DNA from: an uncultured Oscillospiraceae bacterium
Lineage (GTDB): Bacteria; Bacillota; Clostridia; Oscillospirales; Ruminococcaceae
Length of the DNA: 64,000 nucleotides
Direction of reading: 5' to 3'
Assembly: GCA_910577565.1 (NCBI GenBank)
Contig: CAJTNJ010000003.1
Location: forward strand, 1-64,000
A program made the position numbers and the translations under genes. This document shows, one piece after another, positions 8,158-17,530 of the stretch (positions within the stretch are counted from its first letter, which is position 1; each line of letters starts with the position of its first letter). The notes below the pieces were generated by a model. That model worked only from the letters and a program-made list of their open reading frames with translations, was not told where the DNA came from and ran no database searches.

Positions 8158-8886
8158 TCACTGCACTTTTAACCCACATAAGCGAAATATTTCACGGCAT
8201 TTTTCAACTTGCTCAGGGGTTGGCTCTGGTGTATCTTTTAGGTGGTATGGAAGTCCAAGTTCTTTATATTTAAATTCACCCATCTTATGAAATGGAAGTA
8301 GCTCCACTCTACTAACGCATGAAAAGCTCTTTATAAAGTTTGCAAGTTTATAAAGCTTATCTTCTTTTAATGTATAACCCAAAAGTAACACATGTCTAAT
8401 CCAAACATCTTTGCCAACCTCTTCACAGTAGTTTAATATGTCTATCGCGCCAGCAGAGGAAGCCCCACAAAGATCGACACTATTTGCTTCATCTAAATCT
8501 TTAATGTCAAGCAATACAAGGTCAGTATGATTTAAAACAGGTAAAGCTTTCTCAAGCGGCACACTACCTGCTGTGTCGATAGCTGTGTGAAAGCCAAGCT
8601 CTTTGCACTGTCTTAAAACTTCTGCGGCAAACTCGCTTTGAAAGAGAGGCTCGCCGCCTGAAAGAGTAACACCTCCACCATTAACAATAAATGAGCAATA
8701 TTCCTTAATTTGATCAACAAGTTCAGTTGTTGTCATCTCAGTTCCGCCATTTTTTAGCCATGAGTCGGGATTATGGCAATAAAGGCACCGCAAAGGGCAA
8801 CCCTGCAAAAAAGCAACAAATCGAATCCCAGGACCGTCCACTGCTCCAAATGTTTCAACAGAGTGAACTCTACCTATAATATCCAT
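8158..8886 (-). CDS. pflA: Pyruvate formate-lyase activating enzyme
   Basis: Radical SAM enzyme that abstracts hydrogen from the active-site glycine of PFL, switching it on under anaerobic conditions. The 242 residues carry C30-PLR-C34-LY-C37 for the SAM-bound [4Fe-4S] cluster after VDGPGIRFVAFLQG, the SGGEPLFQ motif near 80 and LLDIKDL near 125. It starts 26 nt after pflB ends and is surely co-transcribed with it. RBS GAGGTATTTTAAA lies in that gap. Activates the neighbouring pflB product. Confidence 0.96.
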   Translation of the reverse strand: MDIIGRVHSVETFGAVDGPGIRFVAFLQGCPLRCLYCHNPDSWLKNGGTEMTTTELVDQIKEYCSFIVNGGGVTLSGGEPLFQSEFAAEVLRQCKELGFHTAIDTAGSVPLEKALPVLNHTDLVLLDIKDLDEANSVDLCGASSAGAIDILNYCEEVGKDVWIRHVLLLGYTLKEDKLYKLANFIKSFSCVSRVELLPFHKMGEFKYKELGLPYHLKDTPEPTPEQVEKCREIFRLCGLKVQ

Positions 8887-8912
8887 TTAAAATACCTCTA
8901 GCTCATTTTTAA

Positions 8913-11126
8913 CTAAAAGCACTCATGAAATGTCCTGTTTATAACATCCATCTGTTGCTCTTTGGTAAGTTTAGTGAAGTGAACGGCATATCCTGATACT
9001 CTTATGGTAAGTTGTGGATATTTTTCTGGGTGATCCATAGCGTCAAGAAGGACTTCTCTGTCAAGCACATTAACGTTTATGTGATGTCCGGTTTCAACAA
9101 AATATCCATCCAATAACTGAGTTAGGTTTGCTTTTTTGTCGTCTTCGCTTTTACCAAGAGCGCCTGGCACAATTGAAAATGTATAAGATATTCCATCTTC
9201 ACAATAATCAAAAGGAAGTTTTGCAACCGATTTCATAGACGCTACACAGCCTTTTTTGTCACGCCCATGCATTGGATTAGCTCCAGGTGCAAATGGTTCT
9301 CCAGCTTTTCTGCCATCCGGTGTAGATCCAGTCTTTTTGCCATACACGACATTTGATGTGATTGTGAGTATCGACATTGTAGGAATGCTATTTCTGTAGG
9401 TTGAATGCTTGCGGAGGTGAGACATGAAGTTTTTAGCAACATTAACAGCAATTTCATCTACCCTATCGTCATTGTTTCCAAATTTTGGATAATCACCTTC
9501 TATTTTAAAGTCAACAATCAAACCTTGTTCATTCCTTATTGGATAAACATCTGCATATTTAATAGCGCTCAAACTGTCAGCTACAACTGAAAGACCAGCA
9601 ATTCCGCCTGCCATAGTTCTGATGACACTTTCATCGTGAAGGGCCATCTGAATTTTTTCATAACAGTATTTATCGTGCATATAGTGAATTACATTAAGTG
9701 TATTAATATAAAGCCTTGAAAGCCACTGCTGCATGGCGTCAAACTTTCTAACTACTTCGTCATAATCAAGCTTTTTATCCGAAACCGGTGCTATTTCTGG
9801 ACCAACTTGCATGCCAAAAACTTCATCGCGACCGCTGTTAAGAGCATATAAAAGGGCTTTTGCAAGATTGCATCTAGCACCAAAAAACTGCATCTGCTTG
9901 CCTATGCGCATCGGAGAAACACAACAAGCTATTGCATAGTCATCCCCTAATTTTATGCGCATTATATCGTCATTTTCATATTGAATAGATGAGGTTTTTA
10001 TGGAAATTAAATTTGAGTAAAGCTTAAAGTTTTTCGGCAAATTTTTTGACCATAATATGGTAAGATTTGGCTCAGGAGCAGGGCCCAGGTTTATAAGAGT
10101 ATGCAAAAAGCGATATGACATCTTAGTTACCATATGGCGTCCATCGAGACATATGCCGCCTATTGACTCTGTAACCCAAGTGGGATCACCTGAGAAAAGC
10201 TGATCATATGCTGGCGTTCTTAAAAATCGAACCATTCTAAGCTTCATAACAAATTGATCTACAAACTCTTGGATATCGCTCTCGCTATATTTACCAGATG
10301 CCAAATCACACTCTGCATAAATATCCAAAAATGTTGAAACTCGGCCAAGCGACATAGCGGCGCCGTTTTGGTCCTTAACCGATGCAAGATATGCAAAATA
10401 TAGCCATTGAATAGCTTCTTTTGTATCTTTTGCTGGTTCGCTTATATCAAAACCATAACTTTTTGCCATATCTTTTAGATCGTTTAAAGCTCTGATTTGC
10501 TCAGAAATTTCTTCTCTTAGGCGAATTATGTGACTGCTCATAAAGTCAGATTCAGCGTCATTTAGAGCTTGTGTTTTTTCTTCAATTAGTTTGTCAACTC
10601 CATATAACGGAACCCTTCTGTAGTCACCGATAATTCTTCCTCTGCCGTAAGCGTCAGGAAGACCTGTTATGATCCCACAGTGTCTTGCATTTTTCATCTC
10701 TTTGGTATAAACATCAAAGACACCGTCGTTGTGAGTTTTTCTGTGTTTAAAAATTTCTTCAACGCCGGGATCCATTTCCTCACCATATGCTTTTAGCGAT
10801 GTTCTAACCATACGTATACCACCATATGGCATTATTGCACGCTCAAGTGGTTTTGAAGTTTGAATTCCGACTATGCTCTCATTTTCTTTGTCAATATAGC
10901 CGGGAGCATAGGCATTTATTCCGGAAATCGTCTTAGTATCTATTGACAGCACACCGCCTGCGTCTCTTTCCTTTTGATTTAAATCTTTTACCTTTTCCCA
11001 CAAAGCAAGCGTTCTCTTGCTTGGACCACTAAGGAAACTTTCGTCGCCGTCATAAGGAGTATAATTTAAAACTATAAAATCTCTTACGTCGATCTCTTTA
11101 TTCCAATTTCCTTTTTTAAAACTCAT
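8913..11126 (-). CDS. pflB: Formate C-acetyltransferase (pyruvate formate-lyase)
   Basis: Glycyl-radical enzyme converting pyruvate + CoA to acetyl-CoA + formate, central to mixed-acid fermentation in anaerobes. Length 737. It has the adjacent catalytic cysteines in AIACCVSPM near residue 400 and the radical glycine motif RVSGYAVHF with Gly712 near the C terminus. It matches true PFL rather than glycerol dehydratase or choline lyase, shown by the CC pair. RBS AAGGAGGAT precedes the ATG. A strong promoter (11184-11212) and a palindrome (11219-11243) sit just upstream, suggesting regulated expression. Confidence 0.97.
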   Translation of the reverse strand: MSFKKGNWNKEIDVRDFIVLNYTPYDGDESFLSGPSKRTLALWEKVKDLNQKERDAGGVLSIDTKTISGINAYAPGYIDKENESIVGIQTSKPLERAIMPYGGIRMVRTSLKAYGEEMDPGVEEIFKHRKTHNDGVFDVYTKEMKNARHCGIITGLPDAYGRGRIIGDYRRVPLYGVDKLIEEKTQALNDAESDFMSSHIIRLREEISEQIRALNDLKDMAKSYGFDISEPAKDTKEAIQWLYFAYLASVKDQNGAAMSLGRVSTFLDIYAECDLASGKYSESDIQEFVDQFVMKLRMVRFLRTPAYDQLFSGDPTWVTESIGGICLDGRHMVTKMSYRFLHTLINLGPAPEPNLTILWSKNLPKNFKLYSNLISIKTSSIQYENDDIMRIKLGDDYAIACCVSPMRIGKQMQFFGARCNLAKALLYALNSGRDEVFGMQVGPEIAPVSDKKLDYDEVVRKFDAMQQWLSRLYINTLNVIHYMHDKYCYEKIQMALHDESVIRTMAGGIAGLSVVADSLSAIKYADVYPIRNEQGLIVDFKIEGDYPKFGNNDDRVDEIAVNVAKNFMSHLRKHSTYRNSIPTMSILTITSNVVYGKKTGSTPDGRKAGEPFAPGANPMHGRDKKGCVASMKSVAKLPFDYCEDGISYTFSIVPGALGKSEDDKKANLTQLLDGYFVETGHHINVNVLDREVLLDAMDHPEKYPQLTIRVSGYAVHFTKLTKEQQMDVINRTFHECF

Positions 11127-11183
11127 ATTTATCCTCCTTAATTTATTATTTAATTTAAATATATTTACATTGTCTACTAAATT

Positions 11184-11212
11184 AGTGTAACATTTGAAAT
11201 GGCAAAAGTCAA
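11184..11212 (-). promoter_or_regulatory. Predicted promoter of pflB-pflA
   Basis: Minus strand: TTGACT, 17-nt spacer, TACACT, about 60 nt upstream of the pflB ATG. Good consensus fit. Confidence 0.65.
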
Positions 11213-11218
11213 TTTTAT

Positions 11219-11243
11219 AATTGTTAACTTTTTGTTAACAATT
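11219..11243. promoter_or_regulatory. Palindromic operator candidate upstream of pflB
   Basis: Perfect 10-bp arms AATTGTTAAC/GTTAACAATT around TTTTT, ending 6 bp upstream of the -35 box. It contains TTGTTAA/TTAACAA half-sites like those of the redox regulator Rex in Clostridia, but the 7-nt gap differs from the usual 4. A 21-bp identical sequence occurs at 26806-26826 before an ABC binding-protein gene. Confidence 0.5.
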
Positions 11244-11419
11244 AAATATCATCTATAAAAACTTATTAATCACAATTGCTATTATTATTTTCTCACTCTA
11301 TTTTTTGATGCATTCCAAAGGATGGAAACCAATATATGCAAATTTTTTCAATTTTGCTGTAAAATTTAAAAAAAACATTCAGCAATTTCTTTTTAACATA
11401 CCATAAATTTTTAAATTTT

Positions 11420-12376
11420 TTATTTAAGTTCAAAACCCAAATCAAACAACATTTTTTTGTCATGCTCTGTACTGCTACCGACAGTAGTTAGCATATCACC
11501 TGTTAGCACTGCGTTTGCGCCAGATTTAAACAAAACTTCACCACAATCTTGAAAATAATTTCTGCCGGCTGCAATGCGGATATAAGCTGTCGGATTAAGA
11601 TAGCGAAAAACGGCCACAATCCGAACAATTTCTTCCTGGGAAAGTGGTTTTTGATTTTCAAGCGGTGTCCCTTTAATTGGTAGCAGAAAATTTAGGGGAA
11701 TTGAAGAAATTTCAAGATTTGACAACAAAAGCGCCATATCAATTCTATCGTTCCATGTCTCACCCATACCGAAAATGCCACCGGAGCAGACTTCAAAACC
11801 TGCCTCCTTCGCTCTTTTTATCTGATTAATCTTATCTTCATATGTATGACTTGTGCAGATTTTGGGAAAATATCGACTGGATGTCTCTACATTTGTATGA
11901 TATATTGATACGCCTGCCTCCTTTAAGCGCTTCATGTCATCTACCGACATCAATCCAAAAGAAGCACAAAAAATCATATCCGGATACCGATCACTCAAAG
12001 CAGCATATGCTTTTAAAGCTAAATTTAAATCGTCACCCTCCATAGCTCTTCCCGATGTTACTATAGAATAGCGATTGACTCCTTTTTCTGCCATTTTGCC
12101 GCAATCTTCCATAATATATGAAAGGTCGAGGAAATCGTGCACATCGCAATTTGTTTTGTTATGTGTCGATTGAGCACAAAATTTACAGTTCTCACTGCAA
12201 CGCCCTGAACGCCCATTTATTATGCTGCACAAATCCACTTTATTTTCACAAAGGCCTTTTCTTATCATATCAGCGCCTTCACAAACTTCACTTAAATTTT
12301 TATGTAAGAGCATATCTAAATCATCATTTCTGTTTAACCGTCTACCATTTATTATTTCCCTCGCAATATTTTTCAT
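11420..12376 (-). CDS. bioB: Biotin synthase
   Basis: Radical SAM enzyme inserting sulfur into dethiobiotin, the last step of biotin synthesis. The 318 residues hold C60-SEN-C64-KF-C67 within GRCSENCKFCAQS, the YSIVTSGR region near 100, the VCSGGIFGMGE motif near 200 and the RIAAGR motif near 270 with the arginine used for the second cluster. RBS AGGAGGTTTG before ATG 12376. No other biotin genes are in the window, so it may act on imported dethiobiotin or with genes elsewhere. A broken tandem copy of its 5' end lies immediately upstream (12425-12741). Confidence 0.95.
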   Translation of the reverse strand: MKNIAREIINGRRLNRNDDLDMLLHKNLSEVCEGADMIRKGLCENKVDLCSIINGRSGRCSENCKFCAQSTHNKTNCDVHDFLDLSYIMEDCGKMAEKGVNRYSIVTSGRAMEGDDLNLALKAYAALSDRYPDMIFCASFGLMSVDDMKRLKEAGVSIYHTNVETSSRYFPKICTSHTYEDKINQIKRAKEAGFEVCSGGIFGMGETWNDRIDMALLLSNLEISSIPLNFLLPIKGTPLENQKPLSQEEIVRIVAVFRYLNPTAYIRIAAGRNYFQDCGEVLFKSGANAVLTGDMLTTVGSSTEHDKKMLFDLGFELK

Positions 12377-12424
12377 AACAAACCTCCTCTTCTTTACACT
12401 TTAAAAGTAATTTTATTATGACAC

Positions 12425-12741
12425 TCATTGGTTTTTTCTGCAGTTTTCCATAATATCTGAAAGTTCAAGGAAATCGCGCACATCGCAATTTGTGTTATTA
12501 TGTACCAGTTGAGCACAAAATTTACAGTTCTCGCTGCAACGTCCCAAACACCCGTTTATTATGCTGCACAAATCCACTTTATTTTCACAAAGACCTTTTC
12601 TTATCATATCAGCACTTTTACAAACTTCACTTAAATGTTTGTGTAAGAGCATATCTAAATCATCATTTCTGTTTAACCGTCTGCCATTTATTATTTTCCT
12701 TGCAATATTTTCATAATAAGCTGCCTCTATTCGCGTCTTGA
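12425..12741 (-). pseudogene. Broken tandem copy of the bioB 5' end
   Basis: About 320 bp matching the first ~100 codons of bioB, displaced by 339 bp. It keeps CSENCKFCAQ and the MLLHK-LSEVC stretch (open from 12652 to 12425, 75 codons), but the first codons are frameshifted by a lost base and the copy ends at a TGA after ENCRKNQ where bioB continues. Its ribosome-binding site is also damaged (AGGCAGC instead of AGGAGGT). Likely not a protein gene now. Confidence 0.9.
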
Positions 12742-12749
12742 AAATAATT

Positions 12750-13619
12750 TTAGTATGATGTCAAATCATATTTAGAATTTGATATATCAGCAAATTGTTT
12801 AAGGCTGAGTTGTTCAGCACGTGCAGACGGATCAATATCAAGTGAAATCAACTTTTTCTTAAGCTCTTTTTTTGATACATTCCAAAGTTTTGAAACAGGA
12901 TTTATAAGGACTTTCCTACGCTGAGAAAACGCGGCCTTTATGAGTTCAAAAAAATCCTTTTCACTATATACATTTACAGGCTTAACTTTATTAATATCCA
13001 ATTTAATGACTGCACTGTCTACATTTGGCTTGGGATAGAAGCTGCCACGGGAAACGTTAAATAACAGCTTAGGAGTAGAGTAATAACTAACAGCAAGGCT
13101 GATTGAGCCACAATCCCGTGTCCCAGGCTTTGCACATATGCGCTTGGCCGCTTCTTTTTGCACCATTACAGTTATCGATTCAATTGGAAGTTTAGATTCT
13201 AAAATATGCATAAGAATGGGAGAGGTTATGTAATAAGGCAAGTTCGCACATACTTTTATATTCATGCCATTTGCTTTTTCTTTAAGCAATTTTTCAAGAT
13301 CCAAATTTAAAATATCTTCGCTTATAATTTCAATATTATCAAATTCAGAAAGCGTATCGTTAAGAATTGGGATTAAGCGTTTATCGATTTCAACAGAACA
13401 AACCTTTTTAGCAAGCTTTGAGAGTTCTTTTGTCAGCACACCAATTCCCGCACCAACTTCTAAAACAAAACTGTCTTTTGCTCCACCAAGCTCGGCAATT
13501 CGCGGACATACAAAAGGGTTTATTAAAAAATTTTGCCCAAGCGATTTAGTCAAAAAAAGGCCATGATCTTTAAGAATTTCCTTTATAACACCAAGGTTTG
13601 ATAGATTTTTATCTTCCAT
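12750..13619 (-). CDS. rsmA: 16S rRNA dimethyladenosine transferase
   Basis: Dimethylates two adjacent adenines in helix 45 at the 3' end of 16S rRNA (ksgA). The 289-residue Rossmann methyltransferase shows KSLGQNFLIN, the SAM motif EVGAGIGVLT near residue 55, EIDKRLIPIL, and the catalytic NLPYYITSPI near 125. C-terminal helical domain includes AAFSQRRKVLINP. Starts with ATG 13619; no strong SD, only weak purines upstream. It ends 9 bp before the decayed bioB copy begins. Confidence 0.96.
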   Translation of the reverse strand: MEDKNLSNLGVIKEILKDHGLFLTKSLGQNFLINPFVCPRIAELGGAKDSFVLEVGAGIGVLTKELSKLAKKVCSVEIDKRLIPILNDTLSEFDNIEIISEDILNLDLEKLLKEKANGMNIKVCANLPYYITSPILMHILESKLPIESITVMVQKEAAKRICAKPGTRDCGSISLAVSYYSTPKLLFNVSRGSFYPKPNVDSAVIKLDINKVKPVNVYSEKDFFELIKAAFSQRRKVLINPVSKLWNVSKKELKKKLISLDIDPSARAEQLSLKQFADISNSKYDLTSY

Positions 13620-13808
13620 TTTTAAAACACCTAAAATATATTATTTGTTTGCAAATATTATTTTAAAAAATTATTGTTATCTATTAATCAATAAAAATAG
13701 GAACGCAGAAATTGAATAATAAAAATCAAAATTAAATACAAAGATATTTATCATAATAATCATCAAAAGCCATTATATCAACTGTTTAGGTTACATATTA
13801 AAAAATTA

Positions 13809-13855
13809 ACAGGATCACTTAACAAGTTTAAAAGCAAGATCCTGTTTTAATTATA
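13809..13855 (-). terminator. Intrinsic terminator after rny
   Basis: Stem ACAGGATC/GATCCTGT, followed on the minus strand by TAATTTTTTAA. It directly follows the rny stop at 13857. Confidence 0.65.
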
Positions 13856-13856
13856 T

Positions 13857-15422
13857 TTATTTTGCGTACTCTATCGCTCTGCTTTCGCGGATCATGTTAA
13901 CTTTAACCTGGCCCGGATAGTTAAGCTCGCTCTCAATTCTTTTAACTATATCGTGAACTGTAATTTTCATTTTATCATCGGACAACATTTTCGGATTAAC
14001 CATAATCCTGATCTCGCGTCCGGCTTGAACAGCATATGAACTCTCAACACCCTCAAATGAATTTGCGATTTCTTCAAGCTTTTCGAGTCTTTTAATATAG
14101 TTTTCAAGATTCTCGCGTCTGGCGCCCGGCCGAGCAGCTGAAATAGCATCTGCAGCTTGGATTATGCAAGCAAGAGTAGTTTTTGCTTCAACATCACCAT
14201 GGTGTGCTTCAATAGCATGAATTACTTCTGGGCTTTCTTTATATTTTTTGCTTATATCAACACCGATCTCAATATGCGAACCCTCAATTTCGTGATTAAG
14301 AGCCTTGCCTATGTCATGCAATAGTCCAGCTCGTCTTGCCAAAGAAGCATCCACGCCAAGCTCACTTGCCATCATGCCGGAAAGGTTAGCCACTTCAATG
14401 CTGTGATTCAAGATGTTTTGGCCATAACTCGATCGATATTTTAAACGACCTATCAATTGAATAAGCTCAGGATGCATGCCTTGAACATTTGTTTCCATTA
14501 CGGCACGTTCGCCCTCAGCCTTAATGGTTCGCTCAACCTCACGGCGAGATTTTTCAACCATTTCTTCAATTCGCGCAGGGTGAATTCGGCCATCCGCAAT
14601 CAAGCGTTCAAGAGTTTGCCTTGCTATTTCTCTGCGAACGGGGTCAAAACAGGATAAGGTTATAGCCTCAGGTGTATCATCGATAATTAAATCAACACCG
14701 GTTAAGGTTTCGAGTGAACGAATATTTCGGCCCTCCCGACCTATTATTCTGCCCTTCATCTCATCAGAAGGGAGAGGTACAACAGACACGGTAATTTCAG
14801 ATGTGTGGTCCGCAGCACAACGCGATATTGCAAGACCAATGAGATCTCTTGCCTTGTTTTCCGACTGATCTTTAATTTGCTGTTCGTTTCGACTAATCCT
14901 TACAGCTTTTTCGTGCTCAAGCTCATTTTCAAATGAACTCAAAAGCTGAGCCCTTGCTTGATCTTTTGACATGCCGGATATCTTTTCCAACATGTTTAGT
15001 TGATTATTTTTTATCATTTCTACTTCTTGGAGCTTTTTTTCGGCCTGAGTATTTTTAATTTGCAGTTGTTCTTCTTTTTTTTCGAACTGTTCTAACTTGC
15101 GTTCAAAAGCTTCTTCTCTTTGAAGCATCCTCTTTTCTTGCCGATTTATCTCATTGCGGCGGTCCTTAATTTCTTTATCCGCTTCGCTGCGAAGTTTATG
15201 TATCTCATCTTTAGCATCAACAACAGCTTGTTTTTGCTTTGTTTTTGCTTCTTTTTGCGCATCTTCCATCAGCTTTTTTGCATACTCTTCTGCAGTTCCT
15301 ATTTCAGCTTCGGCAATTTTTTTGCGATATTTAATTCCAAATTTGAAAGAGATGAAGGCAACAATCGAACCTGTAACAACAACCGAAACAAAAATCAGCA
15401 ATATCACTATAGCGATACCCAT
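13857..15422 (-). CDS. rny: Ribonuclease Y
   Basis: Membrane-anchored endoribonuclease that starts mRNA decay in Bacillota. 521 residues: N-terminal transmembrane helix (about 3-25, IAIVILLIFVSVVVTGSIVAF), a long charged coiled coil (about 30-200), a KH domain with GRIIGREGRNIRSLE near 230, and an HD domain with HDIGKALNHEIEGSH near 365-380. RBS AAAGGAGGT before ATG 15422. Single-gene unit, terminator at 13809-13855. Confidence 0.97.
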   Translation of the reverse strand: MGIAIVILLIFVSVVVTGSIVAFISFKFGIKYRKKIAEAEIGTAEEYAKKLMEDAQKEAKTKQKQAVVDAKDEIHKLRSEADKEIKDRRNEINRQEKRMLQREEAFERKLEQFEKKEEQLQIKNTQAEKKLQEVEMIKNNQLNMLEKISGMSKDQARAQLLSSFENELEHEKAVRISRNEQQIKDQSENKARDLIGLAISRCAADHTSEITVSVVPLPSDEMKGRIIGREGRNIRSLETLTGVDLIIDDTPEAITLSCFDPVRREIARQTLERLIADGRIHPARIEEMVEKSRREVERTIKAEGERAVMETNVQGMHPELIQLIGRLKYRSSYGQNILNHSIEVANLSGMMASELGVDASLARRAGLLHDIGKALNHEIEGSHIEIGVDISKKYKESPEVIHAIEAHHGDVEAKTTLACIIQAADAISAARPGARRENLENYIKRLEKLEEIANSFEGVESSYAVQAGREIRIMVNPKMLSDDKMKITVHDIVKRIESELNYPGQVKVNMIRESRAIEYAK

Positions 15423-15717
15423 AGTTTTGTGACCTCCTTTGGGTTGTGAGTTTAAGCCTTAAAAACAATTTAGTTTTTACTGTAATATGCAATATTAAAA
15501 TACACTTCACCCATAACCTAAAGGATAACATTATAAATATATTACTATAAGTATAAAACATTATAAAACAAAATAAAAGTTTATAACAAAAAACAATAAT
15601 AATTAGTGTTAAAAAATAAATCTATGAGTAAAGCACAACAAAATTTGCACCATATTAATTTTATTACAATTTTCCATTAGTGTCAACCAACAAAATATAA
15701 ATAATTAAAAATTCATT
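15423..15717. other. Spacer upstream of rny
   Basis: Very AT-rich, with the rny leader at the 15423-15560 side. No gene, RNA or strong repeat recognised. Confidence 0.5.
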
Positions 15718-16040
15718 TTAGGTGTTACAATGATATATGCCAAAAGGAAAAAGACAGCAAATAGGAGCAACCTGTGTTAGAGTTTAATTACAAATAAAAA
15801 CAAAAGCCAGGTATCCCATTCACCATGAGTAATATAACGCAAACCATGCTTTACCGTCAATCTTTGATTTTGTATGCTAAAAAGCATGGTTTTACTAAAA
15901 CAGCTATTCACTATCGTACCAACCGACAGTATATTTATCGCTTATTAAAAAGATATGACGGTTCATTACATTCTCTTGCGACAAGTCTCGCAGACTTCAT
16001 CATTATCTCAATTAACATAACGTTATCTTGTATATTAAAA
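15718..16040 (+). pseudogene. IS481-like element remnant, left end and helix-turn-helix
   Basis: The left terminal repeat AGGTGTTACAATGATAT at 15718 is followed by the leader and by the transposase N terminus from ATG 15825: ITQTMLYRQSLILYAKKHG, TKTAIHYRTNRQYIYRLLKRYDGSLHSL, a helix-turn-helix. The homology is lost after about residue 55 (ATSLADFI), so the catalytic domain is gone. Same family as 3195-3690, 55825-56200 and 60792-61602. Confidence 0.8.
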
Positions 16041-16441
16041 AAATATGTGATATTATAATTTAGTAATGACTTTTAAATTAAATTATAGATGTGATATTAA
16101 GGTGATTTGCAAATAAATCTTACATATAAATAATAATATATTATCCAATATTTTGCGAATGACCGAACGAATGACCGAATATGATATACAAATCGTAAAC
16201 TTTCATATGTAGTTATATTTAAAATACAAGCATAAAAACAACACAAATATTTATTTTATATATTTATAAAATGAATCATTTTTCAAAACGTTTTTTGTAA
16301 TTTAAAAATTTATGACATCTATGTGGCATGTTAACGAAAAATTTTGCCCTTTTCTTGCCATATTTATATCTGTCACATATACTGTTTAATGTTCTGTTTA
16401 GATTTAATCTTATATATTATTTTTACAAGGAGATATTTTTC
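16041..16441 (+). other. Spacer upstream of ddl
   Basis: AT-rich. Holds a 12-bp direct repeat, GAATGACCGAAC then GAATGACCGAAT, near 16157-16181. No gene seen. Confidence 0.4.
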
Positions 16442-17503
16442 ATGCATAAAATGAAAATTGCAGTATTGTTCGGTGGAGTCTCAAGTGAACATGAAGTGTC
16501 TTTGTCTTCTGCCTACAACGTCATAACAAATTTAGAAAAATCTAAGTTTGAAATTATACCAATTGGAATAACCAAAAACGGACACTGGTTATATTATCCC
16601 GGTCCTTATGAAAAAATTTTAACCGGCGAGTGGCAAAATGATATGGACTGTTGCCCGGCAGTTATTAGTCCTGATCGAACTCATGGCGGTATATTGAAAA
16701 TTATGGAAAATTTTGAATATGCTCTTTTGAAAATTGACTGTGTTTTTCCTATGTTTCATGGTCGCAACGGCGAAGATGGCACAATTCAAGGACTGCTTGA
16801 GCTTGCAGGAATACCTTATGTAGGATGCAATTTGCTTAGCTCTGCTACTTGCATGGATAAAGTAACAACTCACATATTACTCGAAGCTGCAGGCATAAAA
16901 TGCGCTGACTGGTGCAGTGTTACCAAGGAAAACATTAAAGATTTAGACTATAAGTGTGAAGAGATTTCACAAAAGCTTTTGTTTCCAATTTTCACAAAAC
17001 CTGCAAACACCGGATCATCTGTCGGCATATCCAAGTGCTGCGATAAAAAAAGCTTGCGCCAAGGAATGATTACTGCTTTTACCCATGACGACAAGATTAT
17101 TTGTGAAAGCGAAATTATTGGCAAAGAAGTTGAATGCGCACTTCTTGGAAACTCTAATGCTAAGGCGTCAATTTTGGGACAAATTGTTCCAAGCGGCGAT
17201 TTTTATGATTATGATTCCAAATACGAAAATGAGTCTAAACTTATAATTCCTGCAGACTTAGACGAACAAACAACTTTGAAAGTCAAACAAATAGCAATAA
17301 AAGCTTACAAGGTTATGGGTTGTTCCGGTTTTGCTCGCATAGACTTTTTTGTTACACAAAACAAAGAAATATACCTTAACGAGATAAATACAATACCTGG
17401 ATTTACAAACATAAGCATGTATCCCATGTTGTGGAATAAAGGCGGTTTGCCATATGAACAATTGTTAGAAAAACTTATAGAGCTTGCAACCGATAAAAAT
17501 TAA
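16442..17503 (+). CDS. ddl: D-alanine--D-alanine ligase
   Basis: ATP-grasp enzyme joining two D-Ala for peptidoglycan. 353 residues from ATG 16442, chosen for the AAGGAG RBS 9 nt upstream; the frame extends upstream to 16328 but that part is a hydrophobic, non-conserved stretch. Visible: LFGGVSSEHEVSLSSA at the N terminus, the FHGRNGEDGTIQGLLE block near 100, CMDKVTTH, the KPANTGSSVGIS ATP-binding region and the C-terminal LNEINTIPGFT motif with magnesium ligands. Whether the product is D-Ala-D-Ala or D-Ala-D-Lac cannot be settled by eye; no van-type neighbours argue for the housekeeping enzyme. Confidence 0.95.
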   Translation: MHKMKIAVLFGGVSSEHEVSLSSAYNVITNLEKSKFEIIPIGITKNGHWLYYPGPYEKILTGEWQNDMDCCPAVISPDRTHGGILKIMENFEYALLKIDCVFPMFHGRNGEDGTIQGLLELAGIPYVGCNLLSSATCMDKVTTHILLEAAGIKCADWCSVTKENIKDLDYKCEEISQKLLFPIFTKPANTGSSVGISKCCDKKSLRQGMITAFTHDDKIICESEIIGKEVECALLGNSNAKASILGQIVPSGDFYDYDSKYENESKLIIPADLDEQTTLKVKQIAIKAYKVMGCSGFARIDFFVTQNKEIYLNEINTIPGFTNISMYPMLWNKGGLPYEQLLEKLIELATDKN

Positions 17504-17530
17504 AATTTATAAAATTGGGTGGGATGAGCT

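Noticed and set aside
11221..11241. Definite Rex binding site upstream of pflB
   Set aside because: Half-sites fit, but the gap is 7 nt rather than the usual 4, so only kept as an operator candidate.
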